Shown: positions 37,585 to 50,427 of the stretch, piece after piece
Position numbering within the stretch: position 1 is the stretch's first letter
Layout: the number at the start of each line of letters is the position of its first letter
Assembly (NCBI GenBank): GCA_010094045.1
Contig: ML986602.1
Location: 352,679 to 416,678, forward strand
Direction of reading: 5' to 3'
Source: Lojkania enalia
Taxonomy: Eukaryota > Ascomycota > Dothideomycetes > Pleosporales
DNA: 64,000 nucleotides
Notes under the pieces: model-generated
Told to the model about the DNA's origin: nothing
What the model saw: only the letters and a program-made list of their open reading frames with translations
The model's database searches: none
Made by a program: the position numbers and the translations under genes

Positions 37585-39232
37585 ATGTCCGACGGACGCT
37601 CCGCTGTTGCCGCTGAGTCGGCTCAGCACCCCGCAGAGAAGGCCGCTGCCCAGAACGTTCAAGACGGCGACGCCACGTACCCCACGGTAGAGACTGCAAA
37701 CAACAGCAAGGCCGAAGTAGACGCTAAGCAGGCTGAGGAAATCCAGAAAGCCATCATGGAAGGAAAAGAGACCGTTGCCGAAGCTGTTGAGTCATCCAAT
37801 ACTGCCGAGAAAGTAGCTACGGACACCAACCCCGAAGATGCCAATTGGGACTCTGAGAACAATGATGAGAATGGTGGTTACGAGAAGAAGCGCCGCTATG
37901 ACGACAGGAAGCATCACCGACGCAATAACTATAGCCGCGGCAACATGCGCAATTATAGCGACTTTAGGGACAGCAAGTTTAGGTGCGGCTCCTCAATGTT
38001 CGCCCACCAGACATTGCACTAACCATGATTGAGTAGGAACCCGGACTTCGATAATCTCCCTGAGTCCAATGACCCGGTCGAGATTCGCAATCAAGTATGC
38101 TCTTTTACCAAGCAATGTACACTAGTGATTTAACCGCTCTCAGGTTGAATTCTATTTCTCCACCCAGAACCTGTCGACGGACTGGCATCTCTTTGAAATG
38201 ATGGAGGGCCCTAAGAATCTCCCTGTCCCGATCAAACATCTTCATGACTTCAAGCGAATGCGACGTTTCAAGCCATACAGCGATGTTGTTGCGGCTCTAC
38301 GCGAGAGCGAACACCTCGTTGTCGTTGGCGATAGTACTTTCGCGGCCACCGGCCAGGTCACGGGCAATGAAGCCGTGAAGCGGAAGGAACCGCTCCTAGT
38401 CCCAACCTCCAAGAACGATGAGAAGTACAAGCCCAGCCTTTGGTCGCTTTTCAATCGTGTGCGCAAGCAGTCCCAACACAAAGTAGAGACGAGCATATAT
38501 GCAAAGGACTTCGGCGCAGAAGCTCAAGCCGGGCAGATTGCTCTCGAGAACTTCTTCAAACAGTATGGAGCTGTCGTGGTTCGTAAGCGCCGTGATAACA
38601 ACAACCTTTGGAAGGGGAGTGTCTTCGTCGAATTTGAGAACGAAGAATTGCAACAGGAATTTCTTAAGCAGAACCCCACGCCAAAGTACAACGGTCGCAA
38701 TATCATAGTCATGAGTAAGAAAGCTTACATTGAGATGAAATGTAAGGAGAAGGGAATTACTCCGCCTTGGGAGAAGGATCATGAGGCCGACGAGGGAAAG
38801 CACCGTGGTGGTTACCGAGGCCGTGGGTATCGCGGTAGACGAGAACAATACAGTAACCGCCGAGGAGATCGGGACCGGTACCGATCTCGCTCTCCTCGTG
38901 GACGGCGCCACTATTCCTCGGAAGATGATGAGTATGGCCGTGACCAGTACGGAGACCGCTCCCCCCGTGAACACCGAGACAATTCTTCCGAGGATAGCCA
39001 AGACTGGAATAGCCGCCGCAACAAGTTCCAGAAGTCAAAGGAGTTCCGTGGTGGCAAGCGCGATCGCCGTAATACCGACATTCCTGTCGACGAGGACGGT
39101 ATTCCCATTCTCCGCGATACCACCAAGGAAGACGACTCCATTTCGAAGTCGACCAAGCGCAAGGCTAACGATAATGAGCACTATGACGGCCCGTTGAAGA
39201 AGACTAAGCTTGTGATAAAAGAGGATGACTAG
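37585..39232 (+). CDS. La-type RNA-binding protein (Lhp1-like)
   Basis: Exons 37585-37982, 38037-38094 and 38144-39232; 514 residues. La proteins bind the UUU-OH 3' ends of RNA polymerase III transcripts in the nucleus and protect tRNA and other small-RNA precursors. The N-terminal 130 residues are acidic and Ala-rich. The La motif spans about residues 140-215 (RNQ/VEFYFSTQNLSTDWHLF). An RRM-like domain spans about 267-350 (SIYAKDFG, WKGSVFVEFENEE). Then comes a long tail with RGG-like (GGYRGRGYRGRR) and RS-like (RYRSRSPRGRR) segments and basic nuclear-localisation stretches. The long RS/RGG tail exceeds that of yeast Lhp1, which suggests extra RNA or protein contacts. Confidence 0.93.
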
Positions 39233-40542
39233 GCTGGCATGTCATAAGTAGTCTAGGCTCACCGTCGGATCATCTGGATTGTTCCTACAGTCTGTGCTAC
39301 CTAGGTGCTCGGGCTTAGTCATCAAGCTTTCTTTCTTTTCTATCATCTGCTGCATAGCATGCTCAGTGTCTTCGGGCTGGGTTTCTGTACACATCCTATC
39401 CTATGCATATTAGGGTATTGGGTATTAAAGTTTTCAAAATGGCGTCGGTGGGTCTATTTGCATATTGTGGTCGTCCTCTTCTGAGATACCATGGATGAGA
39501 TAGAACATCGGGCTTCTTTCATAATCTGATGAGGTGGAGGGTTATTCACGTAGGCCAAGATGATACGAGATACATGAAATCAGAAGCGATCTGATGAATC
39601 GAGTGCTTTTGCCTTTGCCTTTACCTTGTGAATTTGCGATGCGATTTCCTCCTGGTAGTGAGCGGTGTGATGTGCTGTACTCGGTTATGAGTGCGCCTCT
39701 GAAGTCTGGGTTGGGTTCATCATTGGGAATATGGGTCATATTTATTTTGCATTAATAAATGTCCGTGCGATTGAGGATTGTTAGTTTTAGCGTTCAAGAC
39801 GAAGGTAAGATTTATTAGTCTGTATTACTTCTGACAGTTCTTAGTATAGGGGTGCTCTAGTTTTTCACTGCTGAACCACAATTAAGAGGAAAGCCAGATA
39901 ATCTTTGGCGGCTAAAGGACATTATGTAGTCATCTGTACCCTACACCCGGGGAGCTACTGCGGAGTGTTTCAAAATGTCGCCAAAGCATGACTGATAAGG
40001 GTCAAACTCCACGGCACGACTGAGGAAAGCAAGACCACGGAAGTAATTCCTCATTCAAGCATCCTTTGGACTTGATCGCCGTTTGGTGAGAGCGTTTTTA
40101 AATATTGAGCACCTAGCTCGTAGGCAATATGTGAAGCACAAGGTCAAGGGTAGTGTTTACATTATGCCGTGTCTCTTTTACTATCGAGGAGTACGGTTCT
40201 ATCTAAAACCCATTCTCGAACCGATGGGAGTTTTCTAGGGGTGATGATAACTGGTTGTACTGGATATGAGAATCTTTCAAGTTCGGCTTGGTATTGTGGC
40301 ATGACGAAGTTTTTAGCTACTTCATGTACTGGTTGCGCGGCCTAACGTAAGAAGGGCTGTCTATAACTTATCCTTGGCGCGGTGTCGTTGATTACCGTGA
40401 AGGGAAAGATGTCATTGAAAATTTCTGGTATAGCATTGAGACGATAAGGGTAGAAGCTGCATAGGGGGCATTACTGACCTGTTCAAGTAAGATTGAAAGC
40501 ATCACAACATATACACTGTCACGTGTCTGTCAGTCTTCTTTG
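39233..40542. other. La 3' region and AT-rich intergenic DNA
   Basis: No supported gene. The first 200 bases are probably La 3' UTR. The sequence then becomes AT-rich and leads into the decayed gene described next. Confidence 0.5.
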
Positions 40543-42145
40543 TCAAAGAACTTTCGACGTCCAAAGTTCAGCATCTAGGCACGATATAAGTCGAACTACT
40601 ACTTCGTGTTCTCTCTTCTTTTGTCCTTTGATTCGAACTCGACGAAATTCTTGAATCGTCTCTTCTAGCTCTCTCGTGTCTTGTTTATCTGGCGCTCTCT
40701 CCGGCCTATTCACATACGCATCAGGGACTGGCAATACTGTAAGCTGTGTTCTCTCTTCGTCTTTGTCTCCAACTCTGCGGTAGATCAATCTGCACATATC
40801 ATTTGAACTTGGACTAGATATCAGCATTGATCATGTACGTTGAATATTACAATACATTTTGGAACGGACATAGCAGGAGATAAAGGAATCGGAGCATCCA
40901 TCATTGACTATATTACATCCTGGACAGTTCCGGTGCGGAATTGAAGGGCCACTGAAGATGATGCTCATAACTATGTGTCTGCCGGGCCGGAAAGAGCTCG
41001 CCCAATACCCTTGCCAACTGATTTCATGCCGAGAGACGAAATCCTCTAGTGCATATTCACCTCTCTTAATCTTTTCGTGACCAGGTGTGTCCTTAAACTT
41101 TGAACAGAGTAAATCCTCGAAGACCTAAGAACTCCATTAACTGTTGGCATTGTGATTTGAACGTAGAACACATCCCCAAAGAATCAATAAGATCCATAGG
41201 GATTGGGTAGGCCCTGCCATGAGCGTTGTCAAAGGTTACAGGAGCTTACGTCCATGGATTTAGAGGCTGTTGGAGTCGCGCCTGGATCACAGTAACAACC
41301 TTCCAAATGTCGAAGCTAAGGCGCCTGTATTGTTCGTGTGTTAGTAAATTAGATTATCCGATAACGCCAAGTAAGAAAGATGCACGACCCATATCACTTA
41401 TATGCGCTTAGCAAGACCGTCTTTCAAATGCCAGACGAAGGTCCTTATTTGCGTTAACATCAGCATCATCCCAGAAGAAATCCACTCACAGCTCCAAAGT
41501 CCCAATAACTGAACCATACTAATTCACAAGCCTATTGTTCTCCTTAATCCTATTTTTAATTTCGTCAATTGCAATTCCTTGTTCAAACTGTGCTGTCCGA
41601 CTGCGTTGCCCCATATCCTCAATCCGCTCTCGTAATCGTTCATCGTTTAGCATAGTCACGTTTCTACACCGGGTATCAATCTCTTCTACATCGCAGACCC
41701 AAATATACCTACAATTGTACCGTAACAAGCGATAGATTCACCGCTTCTGTCCTTGTATATCGCTCCGAAACGAGGCTAAACACTCGCTCTGCGTTATACG
41801 CCAATGTAGTTTCTAGTACGCATCTTGCATGATATTCCCACTCCCTCCCTCCTTCAAGTTCGCATTATATTTCTTAATTCTCACGTAGAAGTCGTTTACC
41901 AACCCATGGCACTCGAGAGCCTTCTGCCTTACCGTCTGGCCGAGCGCAACGTATTTTGTCATCGTTCGCAAGTGCGGTATAGGAGGTCGAGCTCGAGAAG
42001 TGCACACTCGAGGATGTAAAGGTAGGCTATGACATTTTGATATGCTGATGCAAAGCCTCGATTGTCGTCTAGCGTCTTGACGGGATCTTTGGATGAGGAG
42101 ACAAATGGCAACAATATCACTGATCGAGCCTAATGTAACAGACAT
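40543..42145 (-). pseudogene. Decayed fungal STAND-N-type / ubiquitin-like-domain gene
   Basis: Minus-strand fragments in order: MSVTLGSISDIVAICLLI from 42145; a frame change to KTLDDNRGFASAYQNVIAYL; another to KYVALGQTVRQKALECHGLV and FYVRIKKYNANLKEGGSG; an in-frame stop before KLHWRIT; a further shift to EAVNLSLVTVQL with a stop; then VTFDNAHGRAYPIP near 41.2 kb. The 3' half is better kept: VFEDLLCSKFKDTPGHEKI, RGEYALEDFV, FRPGRHIVMSIIF, NCPGCN, then DMCRLIYRRVGDKDEE in the last frame. This order is familiar from fungal proteins with an N-terminal STAND-associated helical domain and a ubiquitin-like domain that ends in a Cys-rich motif. Several frameshifts and stops make the 5' half nonfunctional. 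Function of the family is poorly known. Confidence 0.75.
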
Positions 42146-43675
42146 GTTGCTAATTTAGTTACAGAAGCCCTGTAAGGATATAGATGTGGGTCAATATTCA
42201 GAAGGACTTGCTCCTGGGAGTTTTCTGTGTCGAGGGACGTTGGACTCCACTATGATGATATTGCTGTTCTGCAGATACCCTTCCACTATCCTCAGCTGAG
42301 TCTCGGATGTGCTCACCCACAGCCACAGTGTTGCCTTGTATAGCCTCCAAAAGGAAATGCAAGAGATTCACAGTTCTGGTAATGTATGCAGTACAACGCG
42401 GAGAGGTAGCTCATCTTCGCCTTATATTACTGCAGTAATTTATATTTACATACAGACCATGTACAAATCAAAGCCCCCTAATAAGTCCCCTTGTTTTCCA
42501 AGGAGATGACAGAACGGAGGATTTGAATAGGTGGAAACTCTTACGTATGAATTTTCATTACTAAAATAATGAGCAGTTTTGAAAATCGACTAGGGACTGA
42601 AAGATCTCATTCCAAAAAAATAAAAAAAAATCTATGCAAAAGCCAAAGAGCAATAATTTTTTTTTTTGCAGATTTGTGATAATAGCACACCTTCAATACA
42701 GTTTCCCTAACTAGCCTTTTATACTCCAGGTATTCTCGTTTTAAGTCCCCAGCGCAAAAAGCTGTATAGACTGATCACATATTTGTACATTGTGACACTC
42801 CGAAATGTTCCGTAAAGAGCTAGAAAAAGACTACCTAAAAGTATCTAAATTATGGAGGTATATTGTAGATTTCTAAGATTATTTCATATCACGATGTAGA
42901 GCGATTCCTCTAGAAGAGCAATAGATTGAGCTTTTACCCTCTTACAATTCACTATCCGATGCACTAGTTATTCGACGGCTCTCCGCCTCAACACTGGCCT
43001 CACCGGCGCTTTACACAGCTTCAGAACTTATGATGCCCTCATTTCACGCTTCTCACAGAGCTGAGATGGCTCATATCTCACAGAGCCGCTCACATAGCCA
43101 TTCATGTGGTCGCTCGTAGGATCGCTAACAGAGCACTCACAGTCGCTATACACGTCAATAGCGAACGGATTATTAGGCAGGCTTACCATTAACTCAGTAA
43201 GCGATTCTGTAAGTAGCTCCGTGAGACGTGTGAAGGAAGGGAATCAGGAATCCGAGAGCAGCACTGAAGACTATGTAGTAGCGTAGTATAGCATGTGATA
43301 TGTAGGAGTAGCCGGGGCCCGGGGAATTAGCCGAATTTCTCTGAGTCAAATTGATAGAGATATTGCTATAGAACGAACTCATAGCATGTTTATTTGGAAA
43401 GGCTAGTCAGCTTGGCTATTTCGTGACTAACGGATCATGTTTATTGACTAGTCATTTTAACGCCTTCGCTAATCATTTGCTAGCAGCTAGAACCGCAGTG
43501 TTCTATGCACTTCCATATATATGCTCGATACAGTTACTCCTAGAAAGGCACCCCGTGCTTTACAATAGCAACCAAGAATCTTAGACTTCGAAATGAGGCC
43601 AGCAAGACATTAAATCGCTCCATTACTTTCCACTTATATCGTTCCCTTGATTTCTAAGAATACATAACACTTGCC
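42146..43675. other. AT-rich intergenic DNA with a GC-richer patch
   Basis: No supported gene. A and T runs lie near 42.62-42.67 kb. From about 42.96 to 43.34 kb the base composition is noticeably richer in GC and contains repeated CACAGAGC/CTCACAG-type words, unlike its surroundings. I cannot identify it. It could be a mobile-element fragment. Confidence 0.4.
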
Positions 43676-46600
43676 CTAAAACCCAACCTTCCCACTTTCC
43701 CACGGCCCCAAATACGAGCTCTTAACCCCACCCAAATCAATTACGATCCGATGAACCACTGTTCCGGGCTCCAACAACCAAACACTCAACTCATGCCTCC
43801 CGGGCTCCACCCTTCCCAAATTTGCACTAACAACTCTCGCCCCATTGATCACGCTCTCGCTCCATCCACTTGGCATAGAGCCTAGAGTGTGACTTGGCAC
43901 CGGCGTGATCGTCGTCGGGCCCGCGGAATCTAGGCCTACGGCAAGCTTGAGAGGCGTGGAAGGCGCGACATTGAACGAAGGCGGCAAGTACAAGCTGATT
44001 TTGGCATTCGAGGCCGTCGAGACGGAGTAGAACGCGTACACTGCCTTCGGCGCTGTGGCTACTGTCTGTGTGCCCGCGGTAATGGGCATAAAAGTCAAAC
44101 CCGAGTCCGTGCGGCCGTAGTTGGGGATGATTTCTACGCTGCTTCCGCCGCCTCCGCCTTCTTTCCGGGTAAAATGTTGCATTTCGATGGCGACGGCGCC
44201 GTTGGATTCTACGTAGCCTTTGAAATCTTCTGGAACGGCGAAACTGTTTAGCGGGAGGTTGAGCTTGACTTCAGACCCGGTCTTTGGTTTTATGGTAATG
44301 GATGCTGTGCTCGAGCCGGACGGAGCGGCGGACCAGTCTACCCGGATTCTGGCGCGGATATCGGAGGTGCCAGACGGGTAGCTGATTGTGCCAGAGAAGG
44401 GAAGTACCCTGATATAAGACTCTGAAGATGTGATGGTAAAGTCCATGGAGCCAGAGCCGCGGGCGTAGATATCAATTGTTCGGTTCTCGGGGGTGTACGG
44501 ATTTAGGCCTAGAAGTGTGGGCGTTGTGCCTCCGGGGACGGAGGCTGCATCGTTCTGCACGGATACGCCTAGGATTCCAGTTGATGGTGCAGTGGTGCTG
44601 ATCGTTCGGACGGAAGGCATGGTGCCTGGATATGCGGCACCTGGGTCTTGCCTAATTTCTCATTAACATAAATGCGCTCGCCAATCTTCGTTGAGAGAGT
44701 AAATGAATCTACGGAGGAAAGTAGGAGTAGAAATACATACCAATACGTATATCCAAAGTGCAATTGATCCATCATGTGGTTCCACTTTCCGTTTAACAAC
44801 CCATGGTACCTCTGCTGAATGACCTTGTCCTGGGCATACATATTCCTCACACCGTCTGCAAGTGTATTCGCACTCATTCTCTTCTGATTTGCGTACGCTG
44901 CATTCCTCGCCGCATTAATATAACAGTACTGCACCACGCGTCCCGCCATGATAGGATGCAACACCATCTCGAAGAACGCAATCTGCGTATCCTTATCCAG
45001 ACTATTATACAAAGTCTGAGCTGTATTTTCGAGCGCGGCCCATTCATCTATAACTTTTTCGGCTTCGTCGTAGTATGTTGTTGTGTAGGGGAAGTTGAGG
45101 TTAAGAAGCTCGTATTTGCGGCGGATGATCAGTTTGCCGTATGTTGCCATGGTTTCTGCGGTCCCCTCTGCAACCTCTGGGCCGAATTCTCGGGTGGCCC
45201 AGGCTTTGAGCCAGGAGTCTGTACTGGTAGGTGATGTGAATTGGGACATGTCGTATGCCATATCTAGGAAGTGAGAGATTGGAAGTTCCTATGACGCCAT
45301 TGCTATCAGCACCTCGACTTGATTAGTAGGAGAGAAATGTGAGGAGACGTACTAATGGCTTAAGGTCTCCAACGTTGACGATCCAAATTTGAGCTGCGTT
45401 ACGCTGCCATGCTAGATGCATCTGCTGCCATGTCTTGCTCAATTGAATGCTGTTGATCCATTTGTAGTTCCTTGGATCTCCAACGTAATCAAAGTGATAG
45501 TAGACACCCGCGCCCCCACTCCTATTCACCTCGCTGGATATCGGAAGCCGCTGGATATTTCCGCTGTTGTCATCACTCCAAAGGATTGTGACGTCCTCGG
45601 GAACCTTCATGCCTGCCTGGTAATAACCGCCTACTTCTTTATACACACACCACATCATCGGCACATCCTTCAATTCACTCACACTGAGCGTACTTTTCAA
45701 GATCCCTTGCTGGAAGTTGATGACATCAACAAGAGTATTAGCATCGAGGGTAGGTGACGCAGTATCCCCGTCCCCGCGCATGCCTAATGTCCAGACGACT
45801 TCCCAATTCTTACTACGAGTAGCCCCGTCCTGCATATATCTTTTCAAATTATTTTGATTGCTTTTCCAATCCCAAGGCTTAACCTTCTCTTTATCAGCGC
45901 GTGCCATGGGCTCTGTATGGCTCGTTCCCATTGCAATACCCATCTCATCTGCCAGCGGTCCGTTCCTGCTGTCGTCAGTATGGAACCGCGAATTCCACAT
46001 TGCCGGCCAGAAATAATTTGCTCTCAATCTGAGTAGGAGTTCGAAGACCTTGGCATGGAACCTCGAGTCGTACTTTCCACCATAATTTGCATTTACCCAG
46101 TTAGTGAGAGCAGGTTGTTCATCGTTTAGAAAGATGCCACGGTATTTGACTGAAGGTGAACCCTGGATCTTCGTGCTCGGTAGCGCATAGATGGCTGTTT
46201 TCTTTTTGGGAGGAACGTCGGCCCACCAGTACCAGGGAGAGACGCCGATTTGTTCAGAGATGTCGTAGAGGGCATAGATGGTACCTCTTTTGTCGCTTCC
46301 GGCGAGAACAAAAGCGGAAGAAACGCCGTCGGCTGGATTCTCGACGATTTTGGTTATGAAGGATTCCCATTTGCCTTTGATAGATGATACATCAATCTTC
46401 CCGTCAGAAACCAAGCTGTCAATAAGAGGGGATTTTCCGACGGTGCCTGCGATGATGACCGGAGTATTCGAGAGCCCGGAAAAGCTAGTGACAGTTTTGC
46501 CTTTTGTTCCGGTTACAAGTCCAAAGTCATTTGCAAGATCATTACCCGCACGTGTTACTCCTGGCCAGTCTTTCGAATCAATGACAATCGTTGGCGCAGA

Positions 46601-46723
46601 ACCAGCTCCTGCAAGCTTCAATCCACCTTCGGTTTCTGAGAATGCTAGACTTGCTGGTTGACCGATTGCCCAAACTTGTAGGGCCAAAGCTAGGAGGGAG
46701 AACAGAAGACCTAGAAACTCCAT
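43676..46723 (-). CDS. Secreted glycoside hydrolase family 115 (xylan alpha-1,2-glucuronidase)
   Basis: Exons 46723-45353, 45288-44741 and 44651-43676; 964 residues with introns of 64 and 89 bp. GH115 enzymes remove (4-O-methyl)glucuronic acid side chains from xylan outside the cell. The N-terminus (MEFLGLLFSLLALALQVWA) is a signal peptide. The catalytic region has SPWYWWADVPP, YRGIFLNDEQPALTNW, RANYFWPAMWNSRF, MGTSHTEPM, VTILWSDDNSGNIQRLP and GVYYHFDYVG, all family marks. The C-terminal exon is beta-rich with Ser/Thr, Gly and Pro, like the Ig-like domains of the family. The exon 2-3 join restores FGYTYW/QDPGAAYPGTMPS. Length is normal for the family. It suggests a plant-associated or saprotrophic life style. 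Confidence 0.93.
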
Positions 46724-47744
46724 ATTTGGTTTGACAGGTTGTGTAGGTCTGACAGGACAAATGAAGAGAAGACAGATTTACTTATTCCGTGCACCATCCA
46801 TGGCTACGGCAAATGTATGGAGAAGATACTTACCCGGAACAGAGAGATGGACGAGGAATGTAAATGCCATATTCCGATTGCAATATAGAAAGAGGCTGGC
46901 TAAGGGACTTACCAAGACGTTCATACAAGGGAAAAGTTGGGGAAATAAAGAGATTCACATAATATGAGACCCGGACAGTACAGGCCGGTAAATATGCCAC
47001 ATGATTACAAGAAACGCCATGAAACCCGACAGAAAGAATTTCTTCTTGTTGGTGGATAATATTATTCCGTCCCCACCGACTTTGAACCGGAGGTTATTGA
47101 AAAGCTTTTTGTCTACGCATGGATAGGACTCCTGCTCTAAATGGGATAATCCGGGAAGGGACATAAGACCCTCATTGATGCTACAGAGGGGAATGACTCT
47201 GCGAGGTAATTGTCTGAGCTCGAGGATGTCGATTTGAGAAGAATGTGGAGATTCATCGTGGGGCGTTGCGGAGCCTAATTTGTTCTAAATTGAATAATTG
47301 TTTCGTTCTATTTACCCACATTTTGCACACAAACGACTGAAAGTTCAGCCATCAAGTGGTGTATCTGTAGGCCGGTGTCTACCGAGCGATGTGCGAGCTA
47401 AAAATTGTGTTGAACACAAGCGCTGATGTTCGACGAAGCCTGGTTTCCAAGCTTGGTAGTAGCTCGGGATCGGATCAACGAATCACCGTATCCTAACCCT
47501 TTTTCGCAAACAGAGAAATCATTTGAAGGGTGTATTCCATACTTATGACAAATCTATGGACTGGTCTATCATAAAAATTACCATGAACTCTGACAAGCAT
47601 TACATCGGGGAAAAAAAAAAAAGGTCAAATCGATTCATCCAGAATAGTGGAGTGTCGTTCCGATCCCAAAATGCTACTTTTCCACAACGCCTATCGGTCT
47701 ACAGTAGGCTGATCCATCTCATCCTGTCCCAAACGCCGTTTTGT
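46724..47744. other. Intergenic and GH115 promoter
   Basis: About 1 kb between the Hsp110 stop and the GH115 start. Frames here are short and lack motifs. A-rich tracts occur near 47.61 kb. Confidence 0.5.
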
Positions 47745-50250
47745 CTAAGCAGAAGGCTCTTCAACCTCGTCTGGTTTCACAGCATCGGCATCCGACATTT
47801 CCGTGTCTTTGGCTTGCTGTTCTGCCTCAGCTTGCTTCTTAGCTTCCTCTTCACGCTTTTTCCTCTCGATCTCGGCTTGCTTGGCGGCGGCGGCCTCCTG
47901 CTGCTTCTTGAGGACTGCTTGTCGTTCTTCCTCGATTTTGTCGTTGTAGCGCTGGATTATGGGTCCAGCAATAGATCGGATCTCCTCCATCTTGCCTATA
48001 TACTGGCCCTTGGTGGCATCGTCACCCTCATCGTATAGCCAGTCCTAAAGGATATATTAGTAATCTCTATATGAACAAAGCATTGCATCGTAACTTACCT
48101 CAATAGTCTCTAGCTTAGCAGAAAGCTTCGACTTCTCGTCATCACTAGCGAACTCGGAGTATACACTGATGATCTTGTCCTTAAGCTCGTAAATGAACGA
48201 CTCAAGTTCGTTCTTCTGGTTCTCCGTATCGGCAACCAGCTTATCCTCCATTATCATCTGGTTCTCTCTCTCTGCTGCGGCATCTTTGCTAGCCTGATCT
48301 AGAGATGCTGTTCCGGCCGATAGAGGCAAGTCACCTTTTCGTTGCTGTTTCTTGACTTTGCGCATCTTTGGTGGCTCCTCTTTCGTTTCCTTTGAATCAA
48401 CGTCCATTGCCTGGGTTTCAGATGTTAGCTCAGTCTTAACGGGCAATGACGCAGAAGGACTTGGTACAGGAACAGAATAATCCAGCTTCGGCCTTTTGAC
48501 CGCTCTTCCAGACATTTTTTCATGTGATTCTGCATCAGAACTAGAAATAACAGCAGGCAAACTGGAAGTACGTACTTCACCGTCTTTCTTTTCTTCCTTT
48601 GGAGGTTCGGGGACGGGCTCCTCGACCTCGGTCTCCTCCACATAGTAGCCAGACTCAACGTTGAGCACACCGTGTACGTTTAGGCGTGCCTTCAACTTGC
48701 AAATCATGAAGTCGCCCTTAGAATCTTCCTTAACACCCTTAACCGAGAATCGCCCGATCCAGGGATTTGTCTTGCCAGGAAGCATCTCTGGTTTGGCATA
48801 TTTGGCTTCTAGATCGAAGGGGTGTTTTCGATAGAAGGTGAGGATTTTGGTTGAGGGCATGACGTTGCCCTTGTTGAAGACGGTTAGGCTGGTGTCCTCG
48901 TCGGGGATATCGTCTGACTTCTCCCAAGTAAACTCAATTGGGTAGTTAACTTGGTCATGAACGGAGAAGTCTCGGACACGGAAGACCGGGGATAGGATAG
49001 CGCAGCTGAATGCACACCCTCGAGCAACAGCCTCGTCCTGGTTAAGTGTGAACGAAAGGGTTTTCCCAAAGTAGTTCTGAATAGCAGTCTTGATGGCGGG
49101 GACACGCGTGGATCCACCAACCATCTCGATACCGTCAATATCTTCCTTCTTTAGCTTAGCATCCGCCAACGCTTGTTCAATAGGGATAGTGACTCGGTCG
49201 AGCATTGACTTGATTAGTTCTTCTAGCTCCTCACGCTTCATTTGGCCCCGCACATCGATATCGTTCATTACGGATTCGATGTTAATGGGGGCGAAGGTGT
49301 TTGCGGACAGAACCTTCTTGAGTTTCTCTACGGCAACTTGAACACGGAATCGAGCCTTCGAGTTCTCATTGACGTCGATCTTGAACTTCTCCTTGAACTC
49401 TTTTGCGAAGTGGTCGACCATGGCCTTGTCGATGTAACGTCCGCCAAAGTGTCGGTCCCAAGCACTAGATTTAACAGCCAGCTCGCCTTTCTTGAACTCC
49501 ACAACGGACGCCGTATAGTTGCTGTGGCCGATGTCCACGAAGACTATCCTTCTTGGCTTCTCCTCGGGAGGAGGAAGATCAGTCTTGGTGATGCCATATC
49601 CAAGCGCGGTGGCGGTGGTGTCGTTGATTAGTCGGAGGCATTTCAATCCTGCAATCTCTGACGCATCCAAGATAGCTCTGCGCTGTGCGTCTGTATACCA
49701 TACTGGAACGCTGAGCACGACATCGGAAACGGGGAGCTTCAGCTCGGCGGAGGCGGTTTGCTTGACCTTGGTCAAGAAAGCGGCGGTTATTTGGGTAGCG
49801 GTAAATTTCTCCTTCTTGCCCAGGTATGATACCTCGGCGCCGACCTGTCCGTTGATATCGACGAGCGCCGCTGAGACAAAATCCTTCTCAACCTGGACAT
49901 CCGGGTCGTTGAGGCTGCGACCCGCCAGCCGCGTGAACGAGGAGACAGTGTTCTTAAGGTTGGAGACTTCCTGGTTCTTTGCCGTCTCGCCAATGTACCT
50001 GCTCTTTGGGCCGAAGCCTACCAGAGTCCTGCAAGTCGTCAGTTCTGAATCGTGAAGGGGAGCGGTGAAGGAGGGGCTTACGGGGTAGCGCGGTTCGAAA
50101 CCTCATTTGTGATCTATGGCAGCGTCAGCATGTCTCAAAGTCTAGGGCAAGGGGGCAAAAAAATCGATCACATACCACATCGACGCCTCGATTCCGGGCG
50201 ACTGCGATAACGGTGTTTAGGGTTCCCAAATCAACGCCCACAACAGACAT
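47745..50250 (-). CDS. Hsp110-family chaperone (Hsp88/Sse1 type)
   Basis: Exons 50250-50176, 50113-50082, 50028-48099 and 48044-47745, 778 residues if exon 3 is uninterrupted. Hsp110 proteins are nucleotide-exchange factors and holdases for cytosolic Hsp70. The ATPase domain starts MSVVGVDLGTLNTVIAVARN and includes VPVWYTDAQRRAILDASEIA, RLINDTTATALGYG and VGGSTRVPAIK. The beta domain follows, with FYRKHPFDLEAKY and NPWIGRFSVKGV, then an acidic loop and a coiled C-terminus rich in Glu, Lys and Ala. Exon 3 contains a stop-free 165-bp segment (48411-48575) with perfect intron signals. Removing it gives 723 residues, closer to the usual length of about 700. A step-type heat-shock element lies upstream. 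The gene is divergent from Fta1. Confidence 0.95.
48411..48575 (-). other. Probable in-frame intron, or exitron, inside Hsp110 exon 3
   Basis: On the coding strand the segment begins GTACGT directly after GAA and ends GCTAACATCTGAAACCCAG before GCA ATG GAC. It thus has a strong donor, a CTAAC branch site 15-20 bases from the acceptor, and CAG. It is 55 codons with no stop, so retention stays in frame. It lies exactly at the acidic linker (EEKKDGE, then AMDVDSKE), where other family members are shorter. Either it is a constitutive intron that happens to be open, or it is retained in some transcripts. Confidence 0.6.
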
Positions 50251-50427
50251 GTTTACTGTGTATGCGTCAGTGGCGGGGTAAAGTCAGAAGTTGAGAAAAA
50301 GAGAGGGCGGGAGAGAGGTGAACGCTTTTGAGTGGTTGAATGTAAATGGGGAGCGAGGAGGGTTGCCTCTGTTTAGAGAATTTGTGTTGTTGTGGATTGC
50401 CTTGCGGGCTGTGATAAAATTCGAGGT

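Noticed and set aside
49519..50055. 178-codon + strand frame opposite Hsp110
   Set aside because: Lies antisense to strongly conserved Hsp110 coding sequence and has no motifs; it is a shadow frame.
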